Origin: Bacteroidales bacterium
Lineage (GTDB): Bacteria > Bacteroidota > Bacteroidia > Bacteroidales > JAADJA01
Direction: 5' to 3'
Assembly: GCA_021107975.1 (NCBI GenBank)
Contig: JAIORT010000550.1
Coordinates: 1-23,611 of the forward strand
DNA: 23,611 bases
Shown: piece by piece, positions 1 to 7,034 of the stretch
Layout: each line of letters opens with the position of its first letter
Numbering within the stretch: position 1 is the first letter of the stretch
Program-made: the position numbers and the translations under genes
The notes under the pieces: generated by a model
What the model was told of the DNA's origin: nothing
The model's database searches: none
The model's input: the letters and a program-made list of their open reading frames with translations, nothing else

Positions 1-90
1 CAAAATTAATAAAATTATATATTCACTTATAAATATATATGCTTTTTTATTTTTAAAAAGTTAACAATTTTCCAGATAATAATACCAATT

Positions 91-150
91 AAGCATATTA
101 TACGGAATATTTCCGTTTTTCATCACGAATAAGCGTGTTATACGGATTAT
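91..150. repeat. imperfect direct repeat, 2 x 20 bases, 40-base period
   Basis: AAGCATATTATACGGAATAT at 91-110 and AAGCGTGTTATACGGATTAT at 131-150 agree at 17 of 20 positions and start exactly 40 bases apart. The shared core is TTATACGGA. A spacing of about four helical turns would place both copies on the same face of the DNA, which suits a regulator site, but no known operator is recognised. It could also be a remnant of an intergenic repeat family. Confidence 0.4.
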
Positions 151-272
151 GATTTTGCTTGCATTTAAAGTTGATTATTCGTACGCTTGTGGTTTAATAA
201 TATGTTAGACATAGGTTTCTATTACTTTTAATATTGTCGAATAAAAACGAAAAACAATAGATTTGTAAGAAA

Positions 273-299
273 AGAAAGGAGGTGATGTTTATGAGATAA
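273..299 (+). promoter_or_regulatory. extended Shine-Dalgarno with two-codon minigene (Met-Arg-stop)
   Basis: AGAAAGGAGGTGAT at 273-286 is a 14-base perfect match to the complement of the usual bacterial 16S rRNA 3' end. With eight bases after GGAGG comes ATG AGA TAA at 291-299, a two-codon reading frame. The protease start lies 72 bases after its stop. Known precedents are the STAB-SD mRNA stabiliser of Bacillus thuringiensis cry leaders and AUG-AGA minigenes that sequester ribosomes. Which applies here, or whether this is the start of a lost gene, is inference. A copy of AATAGATTTGT lies on each side (256-266 and 298-308). Confidence 0.4.
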
Positions 300-371
300 T
301 AGATTTGTTATTTATTTTATTTATTTTGATAAACATATTTAATTATTACAAAATGAAAGGAGAAAAGAAAT

Positions 372-1376
372 ATGACTAATAAAGAAAAAAATATTGAACA
401 TCAAAGCGTTTCTTCTGAGGAAGAAATAGTGCCAACGATAGAAGGTGAAGAAAAAGAAAAAGAAGAAGATTTCGGACTTGAATATACAGCAACTGAAGCG
501 GAAGTTGAAGAAGAAGATGATCAAGAGGAAATGGTGGAAGATGAATTTGAAGGAGAGGAAGAATATACTATCGAAGAGGTTCCGGGTTTTAATGAGGCGC
601 TGATAGAAACTGTCGAAGTAGAAGAAGAAGTCTTTATACCGGAAGAATGGGTCGATGTATCCGAGTGCGGATCAGAGGATTATGGTGACCCAGAGTCAAT
701 CTGTGGTCGTGACGATCGCGTTCGTATACGCGCAACAACGCGTATTCCTTGGCGTTTGAATTGCCAACTTCTCATAACGGCAAGAAATGGTCGCAAGGGT
801 AGGTGTACTGGTTGGCTTATAGGGCCACGCACTGTAATGACTGCTGGGCATTGTCTTTACAGTCATAGCGCTGGCGGATGGGCTCGCTCAATTGAGGTTA
901 TCCCCGGTATGGACGCAACACGTAAGCCCTTTGGTTCACAGGTAGCAAGGTCATTTCGAAGCGTACGTGGATGGGTAAAAAGCAGAAAGCCAGAATATGA
1001 TTATGGCGCAATAATCTTGCCTAAGCCTTGTAAATTCAAACCACTTGGTTATTTTGGTTTCGCTTCTCTCTCAAGTAGAACATTGAAGAACTTGCTTGTT
1101 AACAATGCTGGATATGCTGGTGATAAGCCATTTGGAACTCTTTGGTTTAATGCTGGTCGCATTCGAAAGGTTACAAGTCGACGTCTTTACTATATGATTG
1201 ATACTTATGGAGGTCATAGCGGAAGTTGTGTTTGGCTTTTGAAGAAAGTAGGAGGCCGCTGGCAGCGCTATGGCATAGGCATACACGGGTATGGTGGCTG
1301 CCCAAATAAGGCCGTCAGAATAATAAAGCCCGTATTCAATAACATGAAGCGTTGGAAAAAAGAAGGAAAGTGTTAA
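372..1376 (+). CDS. trypsin-fold serine protease, V8/glutamyl-endopeptidase-like, with acidic N-terminal region
   Basis: The 334-residue product has a chymotrypsin-like domain from about residue 112. The triad is visible: His160 in TAGHC, Asp210 in YDYGAI and Ser283 in GGHSGSCVW. The DDR plus TTRIPWR stretch at 114-127 resembles the start of mature glutamyl endopeptidases (MEROPS S1B). Residues 1-100 hold 41 Asp/Glu and no hydrophobic signal peptide, so this is not a standard Sec-exported protease. The acidic part could be an inhibitory propeptide, a chaperone-like shield or an eCIS loading leader (inference). Several cysteines (C99, C111, C131, C145, C161, C220, C286, C310, C334) suggest disulfides after export. 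AAAGGAG at 356-362 sets the start. The gene stands alone, about 1.8 kb before the sheath gene. The fold is confident; substrate and link to the injection system are not. Confidence 0.85.
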   Translation: MTNKEKNIEHQSVSSEEEIVPTIEGEEKEKEEDFGLEYTATEAEVEEEDDQEEMVEDEFEGEEEYTIEEVPGFNEALIETVEVEEEVFIPEEWVDVSECGSEDYGDPESICGRDDRVRIRATTRIPWRLNCQLLITARNGRKGRCTGWLIGPRTVMTAGHCLYSHSAGGWARSIEVIPGMDATRKPFGSQVARSFRSVRGWVKSRKPEYDYGAIILPKPCKFKPLGYFGFASLSSRTLKNLLVNNAGYAGDKPFGTLWFNAGRIRKVTSRRLYYMIDTYGGHSGSCVWLLKKVGGRWQRYGIGIHGYGGCPNKAVRIIKPVFNNMKRWKKEGKC

Positions 1377-1413
1377 GATTTAAATTATAATGGCTTTTAC
1401 GTTGCTTGAACAT

Positions 1414-1479
1414 CAGGTAAAATAAAATATGTGGCAATTCGTAAAGCTATGTTTAAATGCTAAGCCACTAATTTACCTG
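1414..1479. repeat. nested inverted repeats downstream of the protease gene
   Basis: CAGGTAAA (1414-1421) pairs with TTTACCTG (1472-1479), and inside it GTGGC (1431-1435) pairs with GCCAC (1464-1468). This makes a two-step cruciform or RNA stem of 66 bases with an AT-rich centre. No U-run follows directly, so it is not a simple terminator. It may be a 3' UTR structure, a small RNA or a regulator site; no known family is recognised. Confidence 0.4.
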
Positions 1480-1497
1480 TTTACCCGATTTATTGTG

Positions 1498-1542
1498 CCG
1501 AGTTTGCTATCCCACATTGGGGATAGCAAATCCCGGTCTTTT
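1498..1542 (+). terminator. probable rho-independent terminator of the protease gene
   Basis: TTTGCTATCCC at 1503-1513 is the perfect reverse complement of GGGATAGCAAA at 1520-1530, an 11-bp stem with a 6-base loop. CCG (1498-1500) and CGG (1534-1536) can extend the stem after a small internal loop. TCTTTT follows at 1537-1542. The T tract is short and offset from the stem, so termination efficiency is uncertain. Position about 120 bases after the protease stop fits a terminator separating it from the next gene. Confidence 0.55.
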
Positions 1543-1593
1543 GACAAACATAAGGTATTTATTAATCTTTAGGAAAAAGGAGATTCTGAAATA

Positions 1594-1827
1594 ATGACTA
1601 TCAAAGGGAATATTATAGAAATTATGGAAAGTTACCCACTTCAGCTTATAGTCGATGTTGAAGGAACTAAATATTATGTAGGGCTTTTGGAGGAAACATC
1701 AATTATTAAGGCTGGACGCACCGCTGATGCAGGAATACTACGCCCAAGCTTAGACATTACGATTCGAGGTGAACGTTCTGAAACCGACAAAACTGCAATG
1801 ATAGCCAAAAGTATAGTATTAGAGTAA
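1594..1827 (+). CDS. small protein of unknown function (77 aa), probable beta-barrel
   Basis: No family is recognised. The sequence alternates hydrophobic and polar residues in short strands (KGNIIEI, LQLIVDVEGTKYYVGLL, LDITIRGE, MIAKSIVLE), which suits a small OB-fold-like barrel. There is no signal peptide or membrane segment. AAAGGAG at 1576-1582, 11 bases before ATG, supports translation. It sits between the protease terminator and the PEGA gene (98-base gap) on the same strand. Its strand pattern loosely resembles the small protein after the first DUF4157 gene, but the likeness is by eye and may be chance. A role as inhibitor of the neighbouring protease would be speculation. Confidence 0.6.
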   Translation: MTIKGNIIEIMESYPLQLIVDVEGTKYYVGLLEETSIIKAGRTADAGILRPSLDITIRGERSETDKTAMIAKSIVLE

Positions 1828-1925
1828 AAGGGAATAAAATAGAGAAAAGAGGGTAAATAACGAATTTTAATTTTTTGCATAATTAATCAATTTGACAAAG
1901 AAATAAAACAAGAAAGGAGTCAATT

Positions 1926-2741
1926 ATGAATAGGATAGTTAAAAATGATAAAGATATAAGACAACTATTAATCTTGGGGAGCAGAATTTCACTCATTGTA
2001 ATAGCAGTGTTTTGGTTTATCTTGCTCTACTCAGTTCAGTCGGTTGAAGGACAGACCTTACATGGGGATAAAATTATAAGCTATAAAGTTATCGAAATTT
2101 CAGAGAACTCTACGCCATACTGGCATTGGGATATAAAACTTGAGGTGTATTACACGTATAATCCCGCACACAAGGAGGTGATTATAGGTGGATACGTATT
2201 ACCCTATGGAAATGAATTGAAAACCGGGCATAGTAAATGGGGGCATGTTTCAGGTCCTTTACAAGCTGTTGTAGAAGAAAATCAAGGTTCCGTAATCAGC
2301 GGCATGCAAAGAGTTAATATTGCTGTAAGGCTCAATGTTCCGGAAAAATCCACAGATAAACTTAAGTTGTTTATGTATGGAACAGAGGGAGTGGAATTTA
2401 CTAGCAGAATATTCGATTATTCTCGGCTGTGGACACTACCACCTACCCCCGCATATTTAACTGTCAATTCATATCCTCCAGGAGCAGAAGTTGTAGTTGG
2501 AATCAAATCGATAAATAATATAGTTAGGACAGAAACAGGAAGAATAGTTGGAGTTACACCAATTACAGTTCAGTTGTCTTCAAATGACATTTCTTATACT
2601 GGAAATTTTGCAAACCTTGTTTGTGAAATCAGAAAGAATGGATATATACCTGTTATGGAGACTTTGGGCTTAGGCGAATATGGCAAGTTAGAACCAGGAA
2701 AGACTTATAAATTAGATGTAAACTTAAGACCTCTAAAATGA
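1926..2741 (+). CDS. membrane-anchored or exported PEGA-domain protein
   Basis: The 271-residue product has a positively charged N-terminus and one hydrophobic segment at about residues 14-40, either a signal anchor or an uncleaved signal peptide ending near VEGQ. The next ~135 residues are beta-rich and unrecognised. The last ~95 match the PEGA pattern: AYLTVNSYPPGAEVVVG, a GVTPITVQL strand, KNGYIPV and a final GKTYKLDVNLRP strand. PEGA domains are extracytoplasmic beta-sandwiches often tied to envelope or surface-layer proteins. Start choice is firm: AGAAAGGAG at 1911-1919 lies six bases before ATG. It is on the eCIS strand but separated from the sheath gene by 436 bases; an envelope role linked to particle release or anchoring is only inference. 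Confidence 0.7.
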   Translation: MNRIVKNDKDIRQLLILGSRISLIVIAVFWFILLYSVQSVEGQTLHGDKIISYKVIEISENSTPYWHWDIKLEVYYTYNPAHKEVIIGGYVLPYGNELKTGHSKWGHVSGPLQAVVEENQGSVISGMQRVNIAVRLNVPEKSTDKLKLFMYGTEGVEFTSRIFDYSRLWTLPPTPAYLTVNSYPPGAEVVVGIKSINNIVRTETGRIVGVTPITVQLSSNDISYTGNFANLVCEIRKNGYIPVMETLGLGEYGKLEPGKTYKLDVNLRPLK

Positions 2742-3177
2742 AATAAATAAATAATTATGAACGACGAGTAGTAAATATAATTTTTTTATAAGTGGTGGCA
2801 AGTTTAAATGAGTTAAAAAGGAAAATATAATCATGCGGTGAAACGAACCCCAAAAAGCTCCACAACACTCCATTTTTGTTGCGCCGCTTAGTTTTGTCAT
2901 TATGTCTTTTTATAAAACCTATTAGCTCTTGAACAATTCGAATATCATTGAACCGGTAGTTAAAGATCTTATTGATGAAGGAAATTTTCAGGAGGCTTTC
3001 AGGGAACTATAAAAAAAGTGCGACAGGGTTGTGAGATACAACATTTATCAGGCTAAAGATGGGACTGACGGGGCGAAGCTGTAGATAGAAGGAGTATCAT
3101 CATTTTTAATTACAATCAACAATATAAATTATAACAGTTTAAAATATTAATTCATAAACAAGAAAGAGAGGTAAATT
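2742..3177. other. intergenic region before the eCIS operon
   Basis: No intact gene is seen. Just after the PEGA gene, the 15-mer AAATAAATAATTATG (2745-2759) exactly matches the leader and start of the tube gene (4828-4842), but here the frame stops after four codons (Met-Asn-Asp-Glu). A broken coding remnant follows at 2929-3084. The promoter of the eCIS operon should lie in the AT-rich 3100-3165 stretch, but I see no -35/-10 pair that stands out. GAGAGG at 3166-3171 is the sheath ribosome-binding site. Confidence 0.5.
2929..3084 (+). pseudogene. possible decayed coding remnant, family unknown
   Basis: In one frame the stretch reads as natural-looking protein: a helical segment containing NIIEPVVKDLIDEGNFQEAF, then an ochre stop at 3010-3012, then KKCDRVVRYNIYQAKDGTDG, then an amber stop at 3082-3084. 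The composition is protein-like on both sides of the first stop, which suggests a gene fragment broken by nonsense mutations. No ribosome-binding site is seen. The family is not recognised, and chance cannot be excluded over 50 codons. Confidence 0.3.
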
Positions 3178-4827
3178 ATGCCAACACAACCAACATACCC
3201 TGGGGTATATATTGAAGAAGTGCCCAGTGGTGTACGAACCATTACAGGAGTCGCAACTTCAATTACTGCATTTATTGGCCGTGCTTTACGCGGACCGGTG
3301 AATGATCCGATAACTATTAACAACTATGGTGATTACGAACGGCGTTTTGGCGGACTGTCCCAGACAAGTTCGATGAGTTTTGCTGTTCGTGATTTTTTCT
3401 TAAATGGTGGTGGTCAGGCAATAATTGTGCGATTGCACAATGGTGCTGGGTCTTCAACCATCACACTGAATGCAGATAGCAGTCCACCAGGTTTACCCCT
3501 TGTACTGGAAGCAGCAAGCGTAGGTTCATGGGGAAGCCATTTAAGCGCTCATGTTGATTGGGATACAAAAGATAAATCAAACGACCAGCTCTTCAATTTA
3601 ACGATCTATGAAAAAGATCCGGAAACAGAACAGGTTATCAATACAGAGAAATTTTTGAATATTTCGACAGATCCTGATGATGCCCGTTATGTACCACGCT
3701 GGTTGGAGAGTAATTCAGAATTGGTAAGGGTTCAGAAAGATGATCTGGGAACTTATACAGGAGATTATAAAGTATCCAATACCCGACCTTTAGAAACATT
3801 TTCAATAGGCAGTCCGCCAGGTAGTCCACCTGTCCTGATTGAAGATCCCGTTCAGGCTACTGAAGTTACCGACGGAGATCATTTAACTGACGATCAGTTT
3901 TACGGTTCCGGAATGGAGGCAGATAAAGAAGGTATTTATGCGCTTGAGAAGGCGGATATTTTCAACCTGTTATGTATTCCGCCATATGCCTCATCAACTG
4001 GCGGGATTCCTTCTTCTGATGCTCAGCCAACTGATATCACAACTGGTTTGATAGCTGTTGCAAACGGCTACTGTGAAAAGCGACGGTCTATGTTGCTGGT
4101 AGATGCACACAGTACATGGAACAGCAAAGACAAGGCAAAAAGTGATTTTTCAGACAATTCCTACCCGGGAATTACCAGTAAAAATGCTGCGCTATTTTTC
4201 CCACGTATCAAGCAACCCAATCCATTACGTGAGTACCAAATTGAAGAGTATATACCTTGTGGTGCTGTAGCAGGTGTGTTCGCTCGTACCGATGCGCAGC
4301 GGGGTGTATGGAAAGCCCCTGCTGGTCAGGATGCCAAATTGAATGGTGTATCACAACTTAGTGTACCACTGACAGACGATGAAAACGGTGAATTAAATCA
4401 ACTGGGAATCAACTGCCTGCGAGCCTTTCCGGTATATGGTCGTCTTGTTTGGGGATCCCGCACATTAGAAGGAGCCGATCGCCTGGCTTCCGAGTGGAAA
4501 TACATCGCTGTTCGACGCACAGCATTATTCATTGAAGAAAGTCTGTTTCGTGGTACAAAATGGGTAGTATTTGAACCTAATGATGAACCCCTCTGGGCAC
4601 AGATCAGATTAAACATCGGAGCTTTCATGAATAATCTCTTTCGCCATGGCGCATTCCAGGGCACAACACCAAAAGAGGCTTATCTTGTTAAGTGTGATAA
4701 GGAAACTACCACCCAAAACGATATCAACCAGGGTATTGTCAACATCTTAGTTGGCTTTGCACCCCTTAAACCAGCTGAATTTGTATTCATTAAAATTCAA
4801 CAACTGGCAGGTCAAATTGAAACTTAA
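3178..4827 (+). CDS. eCIS contractile sheath protein (Afp2-4/Pvc2-4-like)
   Basis: The 549-residue product forms the contractile outer cylinder whose shortening drives the tube into the target. The N-terminus has the sheath hallmark YPGVYIEEVPSG (residues 7-18), followed by an ITGVATSITAFIGRALRGP stretch typical of the linker region. The C-terminal part (from about 430, with GTKWVVFEPND and the final FVFIKIQQLAGQ strand) is the conserved sheath C-terminal domain that interlocks with neighbouring subunits. GAGAGG at 3166-3171 is the start signal. It opens the operon, 12 bases before the tube gene. Afp and PVC encode three sheath paralogues; only this one is visible here. Confidence 0.93.
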   Translation: MPTQPTYPGVYIEEVPSGVRTITGVATSITAFIGRALRGPVNDPITINNYGDYERRFGGLSQTSSMSFAVRDFFLNGGGQAIIVRLHNGAGSSTITLNADSSPPGLPLVLEAASVGSWGSHLSAHVDWDTKDKSNDQLFNLTIYEKDPETEQVINTEKFLNISTDPDDARYVPRWLESNSELVRVQKDDLGTYTGDYKVSNTRPLETFSIGSPPGSPPVLIEDPVQATEVTDGDHLTDDQFYGSGMEADKEGIYALEKADIFNLLCIPPYASSTGGIPSSDAQPTDITTGLIAVANGYCEKRRSMLLVDAHSTWNSKDKAKSDFSDNSYPGITSKNAALFFPRIKQPNPLREYQIEEYIPCGAVAGVFARTDAQRGVWKAPAGQDAKLNGVSQLSVPLTDDENGELNQLGINCLRAFPVYGRLVWGSRTLEGADRLASEWKYIAVRRTALFIEESLFRGTKWVVFEPNDEPLWAQIRLNIGAFMNNLFRHGAFQGTTPKEAYLVKCDKETTTQNDINQGIVNILVGFAPLKPAEFVFIKIQQLAGQIET

Positions 4828-4839
4828 AAATAAATAATT

Positions 4840-5367
4840 ATGGCACAGTTTACAGTAAATGCACAACGTTTTGATCCCTATAAAAATTTCAAATTTCGTG
4901 TTAAGTGGGATGGGCGTTACGTTGCCGGCATCAGCAAAGTAGGCGCCCTGAAACGAACAACTGAAGCAGTAGAGCACCGTGAAGGTGGTGATCCAAGCTC
5001 AGTACGAAAATCTCCGGGACAAACCAAATATGAACCCATTACACTTGAACGCGGGGTAACCCATGATACTGAATTTGAAAAGTGGGCAAATAAAGTCTGG
5101 AACTTTGGTTCTGGATTAGGATCCGAAGTTTCCCTGAAGGATTTTCGAAAGGATCTTATTATCGACATGTACAATGAAGCCGGTCAATTGGCTATTTCCT
5201 ACAAGGTTTACCGTTGCTGGGTATCTGAATTTCAAGCCTTGCCCGAACTCGATGCAAGCGCTAACGCTGTTGCTATTCAGACGCTCACATTACAAAATGA
5301 AGGTTGGGAACGTGACTACGAAGTTACTGAACCGGATGAGCCTGCATTTACCGAGCCTGAGGGGTAA
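4840..5367 (+). CDS. eCIS inner tube protein (T4 gp19-like)
   Basis: The 175-residue product should stack as hexamers into the rigid inner tube. The opening FDPYKNFKFRVKWDGRYVAGISKV, given here as a beta-strand pair around residues 12-35, plus LKRTTEAVEHREGG and YEPITLERGVT are hallmarks of the T4 gp19/Afp1 tail-tube family. The C-terminus adds an acidic Glu/Pro-rich tail after WERDYEV that is longer than the family core. There is no strong Shine-Dalgarno; ATG follows the sheath stop by 12 bases in an A-rich leader. Afp-type operons carry two or more tube paralogues; here only this gene and the CIS-tube gene at 13985 are seen. Confidence 0.93.
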   Translation: MAQFTVNAQRFDPYKNFKFRVKWDGRYVAGISKVGALKRTTEAVEHREGGDPSSVRKSPGQTKYEPITLERGVTHDTEFEKWANKVWNFGSGLGSEVSLKDFRKDLIIDMYNEAGQLAISYKVYRCWVSEFQALPELDASANAVAIQTLTLQNEGWERDYEVTEPDEPAFTEPEG

Positions 5368-5373
5368 TATTAT

Positions 5374-6114
5374 ATGAGACCGGTTACTACGTCTGAGTTG
5401 TTGACCATATGGGAGCGTGAGATGAATCAACCACTGATACAAAAAACGCTTATTCTGTTGTGTCAGGCATGCCCGGAAATGGAATCAAACGATGTTGCGA
5501 AGTTAAGTATTGGAGATCGTGATGTCAGGTTATTTCAGCTACGTCAATGGATGTTTGGCTCTATTCTCAAAAATATAGCTGATTGTCCTGCATGCACAGA
5601 GCGTATTGAATGGGAAACCAGCATTAAGGACTTACGTTTACCACCTGTACATAATCATGAACCGGCGAAAGAATTTGATCTGGAGGTGGATGAATTCAAT
5701 ATCCGGTTCAGATTGCCCAACAGTATTGATATCTCATCTGTTATCGCAAATAACGTTAGACAACCTGATCCCAGAATGCTGTTGATCACCTGTATTCTTG
5801 AAGCTCGATGTAATCAGGATATGTATGAGATAAATGATTTACCTGACAAAGTATTGAAGGCATTAGACCGAAGAATTGAAGAGCTTGACCCTCAGGCTGA
5901 TATTCGAATGAAAATAAACTGTCCGAATTGTAACCACCAATGGGATGCCCGGTTTGATATTGCCAGTTATTTATGGACGGAAATTAACAGTTGGACCAAA
6001 CGTATATTACGGGATGTTTGTATCCTGGCAAGGACATTCGGTTGGTCGGAACAGGATATTCTTAAAATGAATTCCACACGCCGGCATTTATATCTGGAAA
6101 TGGTGAATTTATGA
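5374..6114 (+). CDS. T4-type baseplate protein (gp26-like) with zinc ribbon
   Basis: The 246-residue product resembles the T4 bacteriophage base plate protein family (PF12322 type), common next to tube genes in eCIS of the non-Afp type. Two cysteine pairs, CPAC at 71-74 and CPNC at 183-186, are spaced for a zinc ribbon whose halves are brought together by the fold. The middle (RFRLPNSIDI, then DPRMLLITCILEA) and the C-terminal helix are family-like. It probably helps build or attach the baseplate; a precise role in eCIS is not established. GAGGGG at 5359-5364 is a plausible ribosome-binding site. It overlaps the next gene by four bases (ATGA), indicating translational coupling. Confidence 0.72.
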   Translation: MRPVTTSELLTIWEREMNQPLIQKTLILLCQACPEMESNDVAKLSIGDRDVRLFQLRQWMFGSILKNIADCPACTERIEWETSIKDLRLPPVHNHEPAKEFDLEVDEFNIRFRLPNSIDISSVIANNVRQPDPRMLLITCILEARCNQDMYEINDLPDKVLKALDRRIEELDPQADIRMKINCPNCNHQWDARFDIASYLWTEINSWTKRILRDVCILARTFGWSEQDILKMNSTRRHLYLEMVNL

Positions 6115-7034
6115 GTGATTTCATAATCAGTTTACTCAATCGACATATCGACATAGCTAATAATGTCCAGCCAAATATACCCGCGAAATTTGAACCGGAT
6201 ATTAAATCTTCATTATTTATAAATGTAAATGATCCTGCTGGACTTCATATCAATGATGATAACACTACATTACAGTTGAGCAATGAAGAACATTACTTTA
6301 CTGATACTCCGACCGGACATTCTGAAAACAATATCTCTGGGAAAAAAAAGGATTCACCTTCTCAAATACCTTTAAGTGAATCTGCAACTAAAATGGATGC
6401 AGAGGTTAATATCAATGATACTAATTTTCAAAGGTCAGCAGCAATGAATCCGGATAAACGGGGCTTAAAAAAGAAAGACAGGAAAGAGGAAAGAGCGAAG
6501 AAGACCCCAATAGTAAAATCAGAGGAAGAAAATTCGAAACATAAAATTCTCTATAGTCCCAAACATTTGGTATCAGGTAGTCAGGAAGGTTCGATAAAAC
6601 CTTTTAAATTTGATGATCAGGACAATAAATTCAGAAACACTAATCATGAAGCAAACCAGGATAAACAAACTGATGAACATCATTCGATAACAAAAGAGCA
6701 ATCATCTGATTTTACTGTGAAACCTGTTGAACAAGAAACTGATAGTGAAAAATCACAGCAATCTACTGATGATTTAGGTAATGTTGATACTTTGTCTCAT
6801 GGACTTCTTGGTATTCCACCACGATTGCAGGAAAGCAAAACTGAAATGAATCAGGCATTCTTTATCAAAGATTCAAATTCCGATTCTGAACCAACTATCA
6901 AAGTAAGTATTGGACGAATAGAGGTACGGGCTGTTATGGAGCCAGTACAAACACCACCTTTGCGTAAAGTTACAGTGAAACCGAAATTGTCATTGGATGA
7001 TTATCTGAAACAGAGGGATGGAGGTAGGCGATGA
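6111..7034 (+). CDS. disordered eCIS-associated protein with conserved ends, function unknown
   Basis: The 307-residue product is polar, rich in Lys, Glu, Ser, Asp and Asn with almost no hydrophobic core between residues 30 and 255, so it is probably disordered. Both ends look ordered: residues 1-20 (MSDFIISLLNRHIDIANN) form a short amphipathic helix, and the last ~50 contain PTIKVSIGRIEVRAV and LSLDDYLKQRDGGRR, a motif I know from proteins in the same position in other eCIS loci. It is coupled to both neighbours by four-base overlaps. A linker, chaperone or adaptor in tube-cap or baseplate assembly is possible; no function is claimed. Confidence 0.65.
   Translation: MSDFIISLLNRHIDIANNVQPNIPAKFEPDIKSSLFINVNDPAGLHINDDNTTLQLSNEEHYFTDTPTGHSENNISGKKKDSPSQIPLSESATKMDAEVNINDTNFQRSAAMNPDKRGLKKKDRKEERAKKTPIVKSEEENSKHKILYSPKHLVSGSQEGSIKPFKFDDQDNKFRNTNHEANQDKQTDEHHSITKEQSSDFTVKPVEQETDSEKSQQSTDDLGNVDTLSHGLLGIPPRLQESKTEMNQAFFIKDSNSDSEPTIKVSIGRIEVRAVMEPVQTPPLRKVTVKPKLSLDDYLKQRDGGRR

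Larger units (their letters stand above)
1..371. other. AT-rich upstream region without a gene
   Basis: No convincing open frame is seen on either strand; the reverse-strand frame here is phenylalanine-rich low complexity and is not credible. The stretch holds an imperfect direct repeat (91-150) and a very strong Shine-Dalgarno sequence with a two-codon minigene (273-299), both listed separately. A weak sigma70-like pair, TTGATT at 171-176 and TAATAA at 195-200 with 18 bases between, could drive the protease gene, but such matches are common in DNA this rich in A and T. Confidence 0.5.

Noticed and set aside
339..524. Reverse-strand frame of 61 codons rich in phenylalanine
   Set aside because: It is the complement of the glutamate/lysine-rich start of the protease gene and of AT-rich leader; low complexity explains it.
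2172..2182. AAGGAGGTGAT, a second strong Shine-Dalgarno-like match, inside the PEGA gene
   Set aside because: It encodes part of the protein (Lys-Glu-Val), and no in-frame or other credible start follows at proper spacing; the GTG at 2188 is out of frame.
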